Positions 37,203 through 48,372 of a DNA stretch of 64,000 nt are shown piece by piece. The translations under genes were made by a program, and so were the position numbers. The notes below the pieces were generated by a model, which saw nothing but the letters and a program-made list of their open reading frames with translations, was not told the origin of the DNA and did not search any database. The DNA is from Inia geoffrensis (Eukaryota; Chordata; Mammalia; Artiodactyla; Iniidae). The stretch spans positions 131,553,886 through 131,617,885 of the forward strand of contig CM070902.1 in assembly GCA_036417435.1 (NCBI GenBank), read 5' to 3'. The first letter of the stretch is position 1. Every line of letters starts with the position of its first letter.

Positions 37203-37424
37203 CAAGCTTCTGTTTGATGAATGTTCTTCTTGAGCAGGTCCAGGGCGTGGACCCTGGTCTGCCTCTGTGAATAGTTTACAAACACGATACTGCCCTGTCA
37301 CTCATAGGGAGCTGTTCAAGTGAAGGATGAGACAGATGTGGGACTGAGGTGTGGCCCTCTGACCCATCCAACACTGCGCCCTCTGGATCTGCTTTGCATT
37401 TTTCAGAACTGAAAGCCCAAGCCT
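37203..37424 (-). pseudogene. Decayed duplicate of the LIR-encoding WDFY3 exon
   Basis: This segment aligns with the exon at 35,107-35,430 along most of its length and at both borders. The 5' part encodes PEAWAFSSEKCKAD against PEAQEEDSSDSEAD. The 3' part (37,254-37,314) is about 75% identical to 35,184-35,245 and encodes IVFVNYSQRQTR against FVFVNYSEGQTR. The end GAAGCTTG/gtgatc matches GAAGCCCG/gtaact. It has an AG (37,425-37,426) and a GT (37,201-37,202) at the homologous places, and its 222 bp is a multiple of three. Internal deletions remove about 100 bp. A TGA lies four codons before the IVFV segment in the FVNYS frame. If spliced after the preceding exon it stays open 48 codons and stops at TAA 37,276-37,278. 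Confidence 0.72.
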
Positions 37425-37695
37425 CTGGTATTCCAGGAAGCTTGTAACTGTATTTATTATGGGATATGGAAGCCGACCACAAAGACACTACCACGAGGGT
37501 TGCTGCCTGGTGAACCAGACAGAACTTTGCATGCCTGCTCAGCTGACTTACACACTCGGCAGTGATCCTGCTTCTGACAGCAACACCCAGCCTCAGGCTC
37601 TTGCTTATCTTGGTTGATGTTAAGTTTACGCATAATGACTTAAAAAAAAAGAAACATGAAAACTATTGAAAAACTTTTTAGAAAGTATTAAATAC

Positions 37696-37792
37696 CTATT
37701 TGTGCTTCTGGACAGTCTTCCTGCATTTCTAGGACTTCAACAGCCTCAGGAGCTGGTGTTTCAGGAACTTGCAAAAATTCCATTCTCCAAAA
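37696..37792 (-). CDS. WDFY3: WDFY3 exon (97 bp, end of WD40 block)
   Basis: Starts after AG at 37,793-37,794 with FWRMEFLQVPETPAP and ends EMQEDCPEAQI plus one base before GTATTT. It follows a WD repeat (GVVR/FWRM junction) and leads to the acidic linker. Confidence 0.96.
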
Positions 37793-38953
37793 CTGAATTT
37801 AAGTAAGTATGGAAATGAAAAACAGTTGAACTGATTACAGAAACAATTTACCAGTTACTGGATGAAGACTGGTTCGCAGGGTTAAACAGATAACTTAATT
37901 CCTATTATTGTGTATAGTTAATTTCCCTGTATCTTGAAAAATGTGGCAGGGACTGCTTACAAAGAAACAGTTCTCCCCAAACCGTGTTCCATGAGATATG
38001 AGTGGGTGTTTCATGGTTGATAGAAAAGGACTGGGGTCAAAGAGATTTCAAAAACATAGTTCAACTAAGTACACGTCTTTGGTTCTGACAAAGAACCTTG
38101 CATATACTAACATATACTCTAGATCTCCAAGAGGGCATACAGGAAACAGGATCCCCAGACAATATGAGGCTACGGAGCTCTTCACGATGCCCCACAGATG
38201 GGGTAATGTGGAATGCTGCTCTGCAGACTTTAGGGTGTGCCTGCTGTCTGAGGTGCAGGGTGTGGCGTGGGATTGGCCGATGGCCTCATCGTCGCTCAGC
38301 ATGTGACTGTGATTACAAGGGCAGCAGCCAGCTGCTCTCTGCTTTTATAGGGTGTAATTAATGAAGAAAGACACAAAGAAAAATCTCCCGAGAGAAAAAC
38401 CCAAATATTAGAACAGACTACAAAGGTAAACACTCTGTGGATTTCATTTTCGGTAGAGGCCCAAGGCATGAAAACTAAGAAAAGGGTAAAGTATCTAGGA
38501 TTCAGGTGAAATCATACAGGATCCTAGACAGGGAATGAATGGATGACCTGAGGCCCCTGGAAGCATCTTCTAGCTCAGTGATTCTCTGTAGAGGACACAC
38601 AGTCCCCGTTTTCCCTAAGAAGCCGTTTGACAAGCTAAAAAGCCAATACTTATGCAAGTGACATTTTTAGCAATCCCGAGGTGACATGGAAATCGCGTTT
38701 AAGTGATCTGCTTGTGTCAAGCTGTCAAGTGGTTAGCGGCACTAATAGATCTACTTAATGGGAAGAAAAGAAGCTGAGTCACTGATGTTCTCCGCGTCTG
38801 ATAACCCAATGGCCAATGTTTCTTGGCATCTGAGTGAGAGTTTGCTGAACAATACAACAACCTCCAGGTGTCCTTCAACTGTGGACAGCTTCAGAAGTTT
38901 CAGGTGAACCACGGCAGCAAATACCCTAATGCGTTTCCTCACAGCCGACTTAC
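37793..38953 (-). other. WDFY3: WDFY3 intron, no repeat recognised
   Basis: Between the 97-bp and 183-bp exons. I see no named repeat or alternative exon here. Confidence 0.5.
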
Positions 38954-39136
38954 CCGGACCACACCGTCTGAGTGTCCCGTGACTATGACATTCTGTGTGT
39001 CCCACTCGTTCATCTCCGACACGCAGCAGCAGATGATCTGCTGGCTCCTGCCTGTGAATGTGTTCACACTCACGACAGGGTTCCCATTGATGCTCCACAC
39101 ATGGACGTACGTGCCAGCGCAGGACACAATGTCCCC
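38954..39136 (-). CDS. WDFY3: WDFY3 exon (183 bp, WD40 repeats)
   Basis: Exactly 61 codons between AG (39,137-39,138) and GTAAGT. It encodes GDIVSCAGTYVHVWSING (WD strand), NTFTGRSQQIICCC and NVIVTGHSDGVVR, typical GH...W WD40 grammar. Confidence 0.97.
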
Positions 39137-41933
39137 CTGAGAAGGTGAAGAGAAACTTCACTCACTCCAGATTACATTCTAATTTCAGAAGCAAACTGAA
39201 TCCTTAGCTTCGCTCTTTGGAACCCTCTCAGTCCTCTGACTAGTGACTGGGGAATTTCTGAGGTAGCCTGGAATCCAGTGCTTGCTGACTTAAAAAAAAT
39301 ATCCCAAACAGAGCCCTCTTTAAGAATCTGAGGTTGCATGGAGGCTGCGGCCGAGGTGATCTCGCGTGGAGACGGGGCAGGAGCCCTTCCACGCTCCCAG
39401 CCTATGCCCCCACGCAGTGCTGAGCCCCACTTCATTCCAAGTCAAAGCTATCTGTAATCTGAGGGGTGATGAACTGCTCTTTTTCCTCCCGGTATTTACA
39501 AAATCTATTTATACCTTCCACTGAGAGGTAGGAATCCACTTAGTTTTATCAAATGAGCCAAATCACCAAAACCATAGGGTAGAAGAGAAATCTGTCAGTC
39601 CATGTACAGCTGTAACTCTCTCCAATAAGTGCAAAGATGAAATCCTGGTAACACTGTAACACCCTATTAAAAAATTTGTTATTCACAATAAGAGTGGGGG
39701 AATGAGGAAAAAAAGAAGAAAACTAGTATATAGGTCATTTCTTGGCAAACTGAATATACCCTAAGTCTCTCTCAGCTGATAGCTCAGGTTTTCCTGAGTT
39801 CTAAAGATGGGAAAAAACTAACCTTTTCCTTCAAATTCTACCAGGTTGGGGGGAATACAACCTGGTGAGAATACAATCCACTACTGTTAAAGGAAATAAG
39901 ACACTTCCTGAAGCATCTACTCGGTGTCAGTTAGTGTGGTGGACCCTTTAGACATCCCAAAACTTATTCACCATCTCATGCGGCCTCCCTTACCCCTGAG
40001 ACAGCCTGACTGGCCTGATGCTAGGTAGTGACTTCAGAAATGATTCAGTGAGTTTCAGTACATGTAGTAGGCACATGAGAACCTACAGAAATTGGCAGAT
40101 GGTCATCAAAAGCAGAGGGAAGTTAGAAACTGAACAGCAGTGCTAACGCCAAGAAAGAAGGTAAAGGGGAGGCAGGGGTGGCATGATAAGGTGGCCTGGG
40201 GCTTTTCCAAACCACTGTCTGTGCTGGTCTTGCTACTGTTTTCTTCCCCCGCCCCCACCCCTCCCCCCTCCTCCCTCTGCCCTTAGTCTACCAAGGTGGC
40301 AAGAAGCAAACCAAAACCCAAACAAAAGTAATACTTAGCAAAGCACTGCTGTGTCTACCTCTGTATGAGCCCTGAACCACCTCTGACAATGCGTGTCAGC
40401 AGCTGAGTTTTAATTAATGGCCTCAGTCTCTGCAGGAGACAGGAGAGAGCCACTCCACGCTGCACTATGCAAGACCTTCTGCAATTACTCCAGGGTGCCT
40501 CCATTAGAGCAAACCCTGTGCTTATGAGGGCTGAGAGTAAGAAGAAGAATCAAGGGCAGCTGCAATGTAGCTTACGCCCAAAGTGTAGAATGAAGTAAAG
40601 TAGGCTTGACAATGGCTGAAAAAACATAACAAATAGAAATCTTTTCATGAGTTATGAAGAGATTACAAAAGCATCTTAAAAGGGAAAAATCAAACACATC
40701 CATAGTGCCCGCAGCAACTACTGCAATCCAATGGGTGTATGCTGGCTCAAATAACAACTAACGATAAATAAAATTGTCAGCATTTGAGTTAAGAACAACC
40801 CCAAAACAGAGTGCTTGAAATAGTACAATTAAGCATTTGACTCAGAGCAACACAGCGGGGATCAGAGTGGTTCCGTTGCACTGACATTTCCATAAACCTC
40901 TTACGTGCACTTGTAGGACCAACCCAAGGTGCTGTTCTAAAGACATTTTAAGCCTTTCAAATATACCAAAAGCAAATTTGACTCTTTTTCCCCGCACGCT
41001 CCCACTCATTCCCAACTCTGATTACTCTTATTATTATGAGACATTCCAAGTGCCATTAACTAAAACTGAGTAACTTCCCTTTTCCTTTGAGTGACTACAA
41101 GGTATCTGACTAAAAGCATAGTACTTAGCATCTTCTGGTAGAAATTAAAGATGTAGCCTCCCTCAAAAGGAAAGCTGCCTGTGGGTGATGATACGATATG
41201 GCTAGAACTACTCTGCGTCACGTAGGGTGATCCCAGGCAGGGCTAAGGGGAAGAACTGGAATGGATATTTTGAGCTAAGAAGTGATGAGGCTGCGGGGGA
41301 GCTGGTTGATTTGCAAGACTGATCTGCCTATGTGATCATCTGTCCCTTGGACACAGAGACCTCAGTCTCTCAAAACCTACTGTTAGCATCCCGTTTACCA
41401 ATACGACTTGCAATGACTATCCTCCCCTCCCTGCTCAGTTTGCATGGGGGGCTTCTATGCCAGTGCATTTATTTTCTTCTGATTCACTGTATTTTTGAAA
41501 AAAGGTAATTTCTTTGATAACTTTGGAATCTGTTTAGAAAACAGTTTTACAAGAATTTTTCTCTTGTTTGGGTATCCAAATGTTACTCTTTTTACTTTAT
41601 ATAATAAATACTTTGAGTATACTTCATAAAACTTCAACAATTTTGACAAATCCCACAAATTCCTCACCTTTAAAAAAAGCGTATTCTAGAATGTTTAATT
41701 TTGTAATAAATCTTGCTCTTTATGCTGCAGTGACTGTGATTTTAAGACAAAATTGCTCTCTGGGTTACAAACTTTAATATCCATTCGCTTTTGCAAACAA
41801 CATCTAAAACAAGTGGCTTTTATAAAATGCATGTTGATACAACTTAGAAAACACTTAGAGTCATTTTTTATTTATGTAGGCCAGAGCTATTTGTCTTCCT
41901 ACATATAAACCAAGTGGCCAATTTACTACTTAC
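39137..41933 (-). other. WDFY3: WDFY3 intron, mostly unassigned
   Basis: About 2.8 kb. A possible MIR remnant lies around 39,900-40,060, and a C/T-rich tract ('cttcccccgcccccacccct') at about 40,244-40,281. No exon-like or RNA-gene sequence recognised. Confidence 0.45.
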
Positions 41934-42113
41934 TGTTAATTCATTGATACAGAGAGAAGAAACGGGAGCCCGATGGCCTCGGAGCTGGGTTAGGAACGAC
42001 AGTTTGTTCAGATCCCAAATGATGCAGGTTCGGTCACGGGACCCGCTGACGATGATGTGATAGGCTAATGATGCGGTGGCACAGGTGACAGTATCAGTGT
42101 GGCCAAGTAAGGC
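41934..42113 (-). CDS. WDFY3: WDFY3 exon (180 bp, WD40 repeats)
   Basis: Sixty codons between TTTTAG (42,114-42,119) and GTAAGT (41,928-41,933). It encodes ALLGHTDTVTCATASLAYH, IIVSGSRDRTCIIWDL and LRGHRAPVSSLCINELT: two WD40 units with GH and WD dipeptides. Confidence 0.97.
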
Positions 42114-43047
42114 CTAAAAGGAGAACAGACAAAACCAGGCTGACCACAGTGGCAGTGCTCCTCACGGGACTCCAGGAGAGCCGGACACGCTGGGAGCTGA
42201 CAGGTGCATGTGCTGGGAGGGGGTGCCTTGCATAGCAGTATCTGGAAGGTCTTCATTCTCTTCTTGCCACTGTCCCTGCCTCATCCTGCCAGGGGGAAGG
42301 GAGAAGTCTGGAGGGCTCTGGAGGCTCTAATCGCCATTTTTATATTACTTCTCTCCTGGACTCGGGCCAGTACCTTAGAAGGAAAGGAGAATGGCAACTG
42401 CAACCCAGCTGGGGTTTCTTCATACCTTTTACATATGGAGATGTATCGATTATAGCCCCCAAATTCAGAATTTAAACTCAGAATCTATTCTTTTGTGCCA
42501 TCAACTCCTCTAAGTCCATTCTAAGGAACTACAATTGGATGGATTTTTAAAAATCCTAGTGCATGGGTGTAGTACGTGGTCCCAGAAAGATACAGGAAAA
42601 TGCAGTCCTGATGTGTCTGCTGAGCGTTTGTTACTGAACTGGAGACACCTGGACATCTCCTGTGCCTGAGAGGGACCCCTTCTTCAAACTAGAATAAAAA
42701 TTTCTCTCTTTTGCTGGAATATGAAGAGAAACAGGATCCAGGGAAATGGCAACGTGGGAAAATAAACATTTTGAAGGAAAAGATTCAGATAACTGTTACG
42801 AATTCCTGAGTATTTACTATTTACTTAATGAGCTGGCTTAAAATTTTGGTGATGCAGACACCCTTACTGTATACTTAGCAAACGCCAGAAGCCTGTTTTA
42901 AGTAAGAAGTACTTTCTACTGAGGGGTTACAGGCACACTAGCTTCAAAGTCCATTTCCTAAACTGAAAACACTGGAAGCAGTAGCGTTTGGATCAGCAAA
43001 CTGCACTGTCAGCCTTTTACCTGTTCACATTGAGACCGTGTCTCTTA
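42114..43047 (-). other. WDFY3: WDFY3 intron segment, no repeat recognised
   Basis: Unique-looking intronic sequence between the 180-bp exon and a CHR-1 SINE. Confidence 0.4.
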
Positions 43048-43061
43048 TGGGCTTCCCTTTT

Positions 43062-43280
43062 TTTTTTTTTTTTTTTAAATCTTTTTTTGCGGTACGTGGG
43101 CCTCTCACTGTTGTGGCCTCTCCCGCTGCGGAGCACAGGCTCCGGACGCACAGGCTCAGAGGCCATGGCCCACGGACTCAGCCACTCTGCGGCACGTGGG
43201 ATCCTCCTGGACCGGGGCACAAACCCGTGTCCCCTGCGTCGGCAGGCGGACTCTCAACCACTGCACCACCAGGGAAGCCC
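43062..43280 (-). mobile_element. CHR-1 SINE in WDFY3 intron, sense to the gene
   Basis: T-rich end at 43,062-43,080, then minus-strand CHR-1. Perfect 14-bp target duplications tgggcttccctttt at 43,048-43,061 and 43,281-43,294. By chance the duplicate itself resembles the SINE's first bases. Confidence 0.92.
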
Positions 43281-43422
43281 TGGGCTTCCCTTTTGACCCT
43301 GCAACCAGTGAAGTTTCTGGACTACAGAGACGGTCGTTGGTGTAAGTACGAGGGGCTCAGTTCTTTCCACAGATACTTAAAACACCACTGTTTGTTTGAA
43401 CTTGGCTTTAAAATATCTTTGG

Positions 43423-43645
43423 AGTCAGGAAGAACTGCATTTATATCGTGGCTTTACCACGAAGTGTGACGTGGACATGTGTCTTAACCACTGTAAGCTG
43501 TGGTTTTTTCAGGTGTAAATAGGGCTAATAACGACCTTGGAGAATTTCAGGATTGGACTTTTTACGTTTTTTAAACCCCTAGTACAGTGCCCTGAACATG
43601 GCAGGTGCTCAATGAATGGCAGACATTGTTACACTACTTTTCAAA
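43423..43645 (+). mobile_element. MIR SINE in WDFY3 intron
   Basis: Follows the MIR pattern: 'ggagtcaggaagaactgcat', a splice-like 'tcaggtgtaaatagggctaa' region, and 'cagtgccctgaacatggcag'. Confidence 0.75.
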
Positions 43646-43697
43646 TGTGTATCATAAAAAACACCTAGATGTAAACTCCATTAAAAAGAAAGCTTGG

Positions 43698-43890
43698 GGC
43701 TTCCCTGGTGGCGCAGTGGTTGAGGATTCGCCTGCCGATGCAGGGGACGTGGGTTCGTGCCCCGGTCCGGGAGGATCCCGCATGCCACGGAGTGGCTGGG
43801 CCCATGAGCCGTGGCCGCTGAGCCTGCGTGTCCGGAGCCTGTGCTACGCAGTGGGAGAGGCTGCAGCAGTGAGAGGCCCGCGTACCGCAA
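43698..43890 (+). mobile_element. CHR-1 SINE in WDFY3 intron, antisense, abutting a CHR-2
   Basis: CHR-1 with short A-tail. Perfect 15-bp target duplications aaaaagaaagcttgg at 43,683-43,697 and 43,891-43,905. The right duplicate ends exactly where the next SINE begins. Confidence 0.93.
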
Positions 43891-43905
43891 AAAAAGAAAG
43901 CTTGG

Positions 43906-44228
43906 GGCTTCCCTGGTGGCAGAGTGGTTGGGAATCTGCCTGTCAATGCAGGGGACACGGGTTCAGGCCCTGGCCTGGGAAGATCCCACATGCCGCAGAG
44001 GAGCTAAGCCCGTGCGCCACAACTACTGAGCCCATGTGCCACAACTACTGAGCCCTTACACCACAACTACTGAGGCCCGCGCACCTAGGGCCAGTGCTAC
44101 ACGAGAGGCCACCACAGTGAAAGGCCCACACGCTGCAACCAAGAGTAGCCCCTGCTCAATGCAACTAGAGAAAGCCTGAGTGCAGTGGCAAAGACCCAGT
44201 GCAGCCATACATACATACATACATACAT
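43906..44228 (+). mobile_element. CHR-2 SINE with (CATA)n tail
   Basis: A full CHR-2 with 'cacaactactgagccc' body repeats. It ends in a CATA microsatellite (44,204-44,228). Its probable right target duplicate aagtagaaacctt (44,229-44,241) resembles the left flank aaaaagaaagctt. Confidence 0.88.
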
Positions 44229-44241
44229 AAGTAGAAACCTT

Positions 44242-44679
44242 TATGAATTCACATATCAAATATTAAAAGATGATGGCTTAATTATAAAAGGATTCTTGCT
44301 TTGATTAAAAATTTATAATAGTCAGTACATAACAAGTGATCAAAAATACTTGTTAATAATATCATCAGTGTTTCTTCTGAATACATTCACGAGTTTGTCA
44401 GGTTCTTAAGCGTTACGATAAATGAAGAAACAGAAAAACAAAAGAATCAAAGATTGAATAGTCTAGATGAATGAAAATCATCCAAAAGAAGTTATTATGA
44501 ATCAATGGCAAATATAACTTGGTTTGCAGAAATTTAACCTACATATAACTTCTGAGACACATTTATATTACTTAAATATATTAAAAAAAATATTACCTAA
44601 AGACAACTTACTTCAGATTTTAAAAAAGGACAGCTTGGATCATTTTCAGAAATAGTATCTTCTGATTTCATATCCTTAT
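44242..44679 (-). other. WDFY3: WDFY3 intron segment, A/T-rich, nothing recognised
   Basis: A/T-rich sequence between two SINEs. No gene or named repeat. Confidence 0.4.
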
Positions 44680-44889
44680 TTATTTATTTATTTATTTATG
44701 CAGTATACGGGCCTCTCACCGCTGTGGCCTCTCCCATTGCGGAGCACAGGCTCCGGACGCGCAGGCTCAGCGGCCATGGCTCACGGGCCTAGCCGCTCTG
44801 CGGCATGTGGGATCCTCCTGGACCAGGGCACAAACCCGCGTCCCCTGCATCGGCAGGCAGACTCAACCACTGCATCACCAGGGAAGCCC
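44680..44889 (-). mobile_element. CHR-1 SINE in WDFY3 intron, sense to the gene
   Basis: (TATT)n end at 44,676-44,699 followed by minus-strand CHR-1 to 'accagggaagcccc'. I cannot define a clear target duplication. Confidence 0.88.
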
Positions 44890-45026
44890 CATTTCCTTTT
44901 TTTAAGACCCACTTCTAGCAAAAGAACATACATTGTTTGTTTTTGTCCATTTATGTCTAAATCACCTTGGAATTAAGGACAGTTTTCAGTTTCTCTAGAG
45001 TGTGGGCAGCTGGGATGGACTGTTAC

Positions 45027-45185
45027 CTGTTTGAGAGTGAGGGTCTTAGCCTTTTCTTTCGAGGCACCCATCTCCCACACACACACGACCGTGCTTGTTC
45101 CACCTGTGATGACCAGCTTGGGGTTGGGGCAGATTGCACAGAGAATCTGGGCCCACTCTGACAAACATTCATAAACTGTCACTAC
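45027..45185 (-). CDS. WDFY3: WDFY3 exon (159 bp, WD40)
   Basis: Fifty-three codons between AG (45,186-45,187) and GTAACA. It encodes VVTVYECLSEWAQILCAICP and KLVITGGTSTVVCVWEM, a WD40 repeat with terminal VW dipeptide, ending KTLTLKQ. Confidence 0.97.
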
Positions 45186-46114
45186 CTGTGAAATAGAACA
45201 GATGTGAGACACGCATGCCATTAAGCACTACAAACTCCTGGGACACAACGAGCATACCGAGCAAAGGAGAACCTGTATGTAGGGCCCCCCCAGGCAAATA
45301 GCTGCGCATGTGCTGGGCTGGCTTCAGCTTAGCAACACTTTACTGAAACTCTACTCTGAACTCCTCCCTACAGCCTCCTAACTATAGTTGCTGTTAAAAA
45401 CCATAATAAGAACTTTGCTCATAATGGGGGTCTCCAGTTTCTCCAGTCTGGGAAAATGATGTTCAGATTGTATGATGCTCTGTGAGATGCAGGGGGTGAT
45501 CTGGTGAAAGGATGCGTCTGCTGGAGCCAGGTAGAATGTAAAAGGAAAGCATGAGTGCTGCTGTTCATGAGAGTGTGATTAAATAGAACTGTTACTGACT
45601 TGCACAGACTATGCCCCTCGTGCGTTCAGGAGAGGACTGTCAAGGGCAAACAGAGGGCACCAAAGGATCACTACATGCTGCCTCTCCAAGAGATGCTTAT
45701 GGGACTCAAAACAGTAGCTGCTGCTTCTTGGGGGAAGGGGGGCAGGTATTCTGCCAGCCATTTAAGAGTAGTGAAATGATTAGCGGGCCGGATGGTGACT
45801 CAAAAGGAAGCTCTTCTGGTTGGCAGAAATATTAAATACCTGGTTGGCTAGGACCTCCTGGAAGAATTCTTTTAGTGGGGGGAAACTGCTAGCCCCTAGT
45901 ACACAAACTTCCAAGAGAGGCTTTTCTGCAGGAAACATGACTTGTCCACTAGCTCCTTTATCCTGATCTGATGCAGTGAAGCTCTCCTTTCCTCTGGGCT
46001 GTGGAGGAACAGCTGAGAAGCCCTTGGCCTGAGCTCTCCCCATCCCCATTTAAGCAGGATATCCAGACCACGGAAGAGCAACATTAAATGAGCGAGCCAA
46101 GAAACAATGCAAAC
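45186..46114 (-). other. WDFY3: WDFY3 intron, no repeat recognised
   Basis: About 0.9 kb with no named repeat or alternative exon recognised. Confidence 0.45.
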
Positions 46115-46269
46115 CTTGTCTGACTCATAGGTTCCCAGCCTGCAGCTGAGGTCTGCGTAGCCCCATGCAAAAGTTTTGTTCCAGGTTGGTGGGATGAGAA
46201 CCTTATTCTGTTCTACTGCAAGAATGCCTTTGTCTGTGCAGACGATTTGTCCCACAGGCTCTTTAAGTT
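46115..46269 (-). CDS. WDFY3: WDFY3 exon (155 bp, start of WD40 block)
   Basis: Two bases complete a Glu codon, then LKEPVGQIVCTDKGILAVEQ and a WNKTFAWGYADLSCRLG segment to GTYESDK. AG at 46,270-46,271, donor GTTTGC. It is the first blade after the BEACH domain. Confidence 0.96.
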
Positions 46270-46394
46270 CTATAAAAAACAATCAACACATTAGAACAAG
46301 GACAGGGAAAACTAACTTCATTATCCCATAGGGGATGGTAAAGAGATCTCAAATATTCATACAAATGAAGCATCTTGACACCTACATTAATAAA

Positions 46395-46880
46395 AAATGA
46401 CCTTAGAAGTAAGTAGGGCTTGGCGTTTGAGTCTTCCGCAGACCTGCTGGGCAGACATTGACCCTGACTGGTGTCTCCAGCCTGCCTGTTTCTGGACAGT
46501 TGCTTGGGATTGGTTCCCAGCCATCAGGCCCGCCTTCTCGATCTTTAGGACTGCCAGAGTGATGTGGGATGCTCCCCAGAATGCTGTACAGACCGTCAAT
46601 CAACCTAGGCCTTCAGGACCTCCCAGCCTGAGGCTTCTTGAAGGAAGACCGTGACGTTCCCCGAGAAGCCCGGCTCTGCCCGAGGACTCTGCCAACTGAC
46701 CACACCAGTGCTCCACAACCATCTCTGGGCAGTGGCTGGAGCTGGCATGGGGCAGAGTCTCTGGAATGAGACAAATGGCAGAGAGCTGGTAGCCAATACA
46801 ATTAACCAGACTTTGATGCTCCAAGTTTTGGATTTAAGTGACAACTTCAAGACTCTGTAAACCAGTTTTTCATTCTAAGC
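46395..46880. other. WDFY3 intron segment of unknown origin next to an LTR
   Basis: G/C-richer than neighbours, with several overlapping frames of 60-85 codons on both strands but no recognisable protein. It could be part of the adjoining retroviral element or single-copy DNA. Confidence 0.3.
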
Positions 46881-47549
46881 GAAATGGAGCAGAACGCTGT
46901 GGTCCTTACCCCCCATGTCCTCTGCCTGCCTTTTGTCTGTGGAAAAACTTTAGCCAAAGAATAAGTTTAATCAGAGAAGTGAGAAAATACAGAAGCAAAG
47001 GAAAACAATCAAAGGAAACCAAATAATAATAGTCTAGTCATTAAGCACAGTCAAGGACCTTTAGTTCCTCCTCAAGGGCTCTAGATAATGTTCTGAGCCG
47101 TGAGCTGTGAGCTGTCTTGTAGATACTGAAACCCACACCCGGTGGAAGAAGTTAACTACACGATGACCAGACTGTAGCCATGACATAAGCTGCCAAAATT
47201 CTGAGAACTGGCCCCAAGGAAACGGGAGCAAACCAACCTTGGAACTGAACTGATTAACTGTACTTAAAACAATCAAGATGATGCTGGTCAGACCAGTGCA
47301 CAAGCAATTTCAAGATGACTGTCAGAGCTGACTTTGCCGTTTCTGCACATAGCCCCCTCCCTCCATCTACAAAAGCTCTTGCCCACTGGTTGTCAGTGTC
47401 GGTGTTGGGGGGTTGCCTTTGGACAGGAGTCTCCCCCAGGTCCCCACAGTTGCTGGCATCCAAAATAAAGTAAACCTCCCTTTCCACCAACCTTGCCTCT
47501 TTATTGGCTTTTGAGAGGCGAGCAGCTGGACCCCACTTTCGGTTACACA
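46880..47549 (+). mobile_element. Solo LTR of an endogenous retrovirus, 5' end unclear
   Basis: LTR-like: AATAAA at 47,464-47,469, a following 'cctctttattggcttttgag' R/U5-type segment, and an end in CA at 47,549. It shares blocks with 55,723-56,413, including 'ttaatcagagaagt' and 'gtcaaggacctttagttcct'. No gag, pol or env is seen next to it. The U3 start is diverged or deleted. Antisense to WDFY3. The family name is not known to me. Confidence 0.65.
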
Positions 47550-47976
47550 AGGGAAAAAAAATCTACTTGGAAAAGTAATTTAAGATAACTTAAGATAACA
47601 TTAGATAAAAGACAGAGGCTTTTAGTTGGCATATTAAAAGCGCAGTCTTCTTACTGCTCTAAATTGGTAGAACGTGTGTAAATGAAGATGACAGAAGTTT
47701 TTCTACATGTAGAATATAAAGTTGAACTATAAGGTTTGGTATATTAGAGTTTTTACTATCCTAGCAGAGAGGAGAAACTTGTTCTTTTTGATGCAAAATC
47801 TAATAGGTCCAAAGAAGAAAACAGAAAAGGAAAAGGTGAATCTAAGAAGTATTTGGTGATTTACCACTTATTACAAATTATGGTATTGTTGAGAAGCAAA
47901 TTTATTATTGCTAAATTAGGATTATTAAATATTCCCACAGAAGCATGAATCAAAAGCTTATTTCCTGCCATTTTAC

Positions 47977-48124
47977 CTTTTACAGGTGTTAGAGAAGGCC
48001 TCAAGTTGTCTAGATGATGAAAAAAGATCTTGTCACTGGTAGATCCTGGTGGGACCAAGATCCCTGCATTGTCTCCATTGAGTCGACTCCTGACTCGCTT
48101 CGGTGGATGAGGTTTTTTAAATAA
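47977..48124 (-). CDS. WDFY3: WDFY3 exon (148 bp, BEACH C-terminal end)
   Basis: After CCAG (48,125-48,128) it encodes LFKKPHPPKRVRSRLNGD, then a stretch ending DNLRPSLTPVK plus one base before GTAAAA. LFKKPHP is the typical end of BEACH domains (QLF..PHP). Confidence 0.96.
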
Positions 48125-48154
48125 CTGGTATGAGAGATAGTGACACATTTTATA

Positions 48155-48372
48155 CCGGAGCTAACATTTATTAAGCCCTTTTATATGCCAGGTATTTTGT
48201 TGTTATTTCACTTAAGCTTCACAACAACCATTAGGTATCACATTTGACACTTGAGGAAAGAAATTTAAAAAGGCTCGGAAGGTTGCCAGAGACCTCATGT
48301 TGCAGTCAGTGGGGACAGGACTCCTACACAAAGCCTTGGGTTACCAGCATGCTCTATGCTACACTGAGCTCA
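48155..48372 (+). mobile_element. MIR SINE in WDFY3 intron
   Basis: 'tttattaagcccttttatat', 'cttcacaacaaccattaggt' and 'cacttgaggaaagaaattta' follow the MIR consensus order. Confidence 0.78.

Noticed and set aside
35184..37314. Tandem duplication of a whole multi-exon block in WDFY3
   Set aside because: Looked for copies of the 97-bp and 112-bp exons at the predicted spacing (about 35.7 kb and 36.5 kb) and found none; only the LIR exon is duplicated.
38868..39140. 90-codon plus-strand frame
   Set aside because: Antisense to the WDFY3 WD40 exon at 38,954-39,136.
43683..44241. CRISPR-like or satellite array from closely spaced repeats
   Set aside because: These are two SINEs with internal 'acaactactgag' repeats typical of CHR-2. 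Eukaryotic context, no regular spacers.
46397..46860. Several overlapping 60-85 codon frames on both strands
   Set aside because: All six frames have similar openness in G/C-richer DNA. No retroviral or host protein recognisable.
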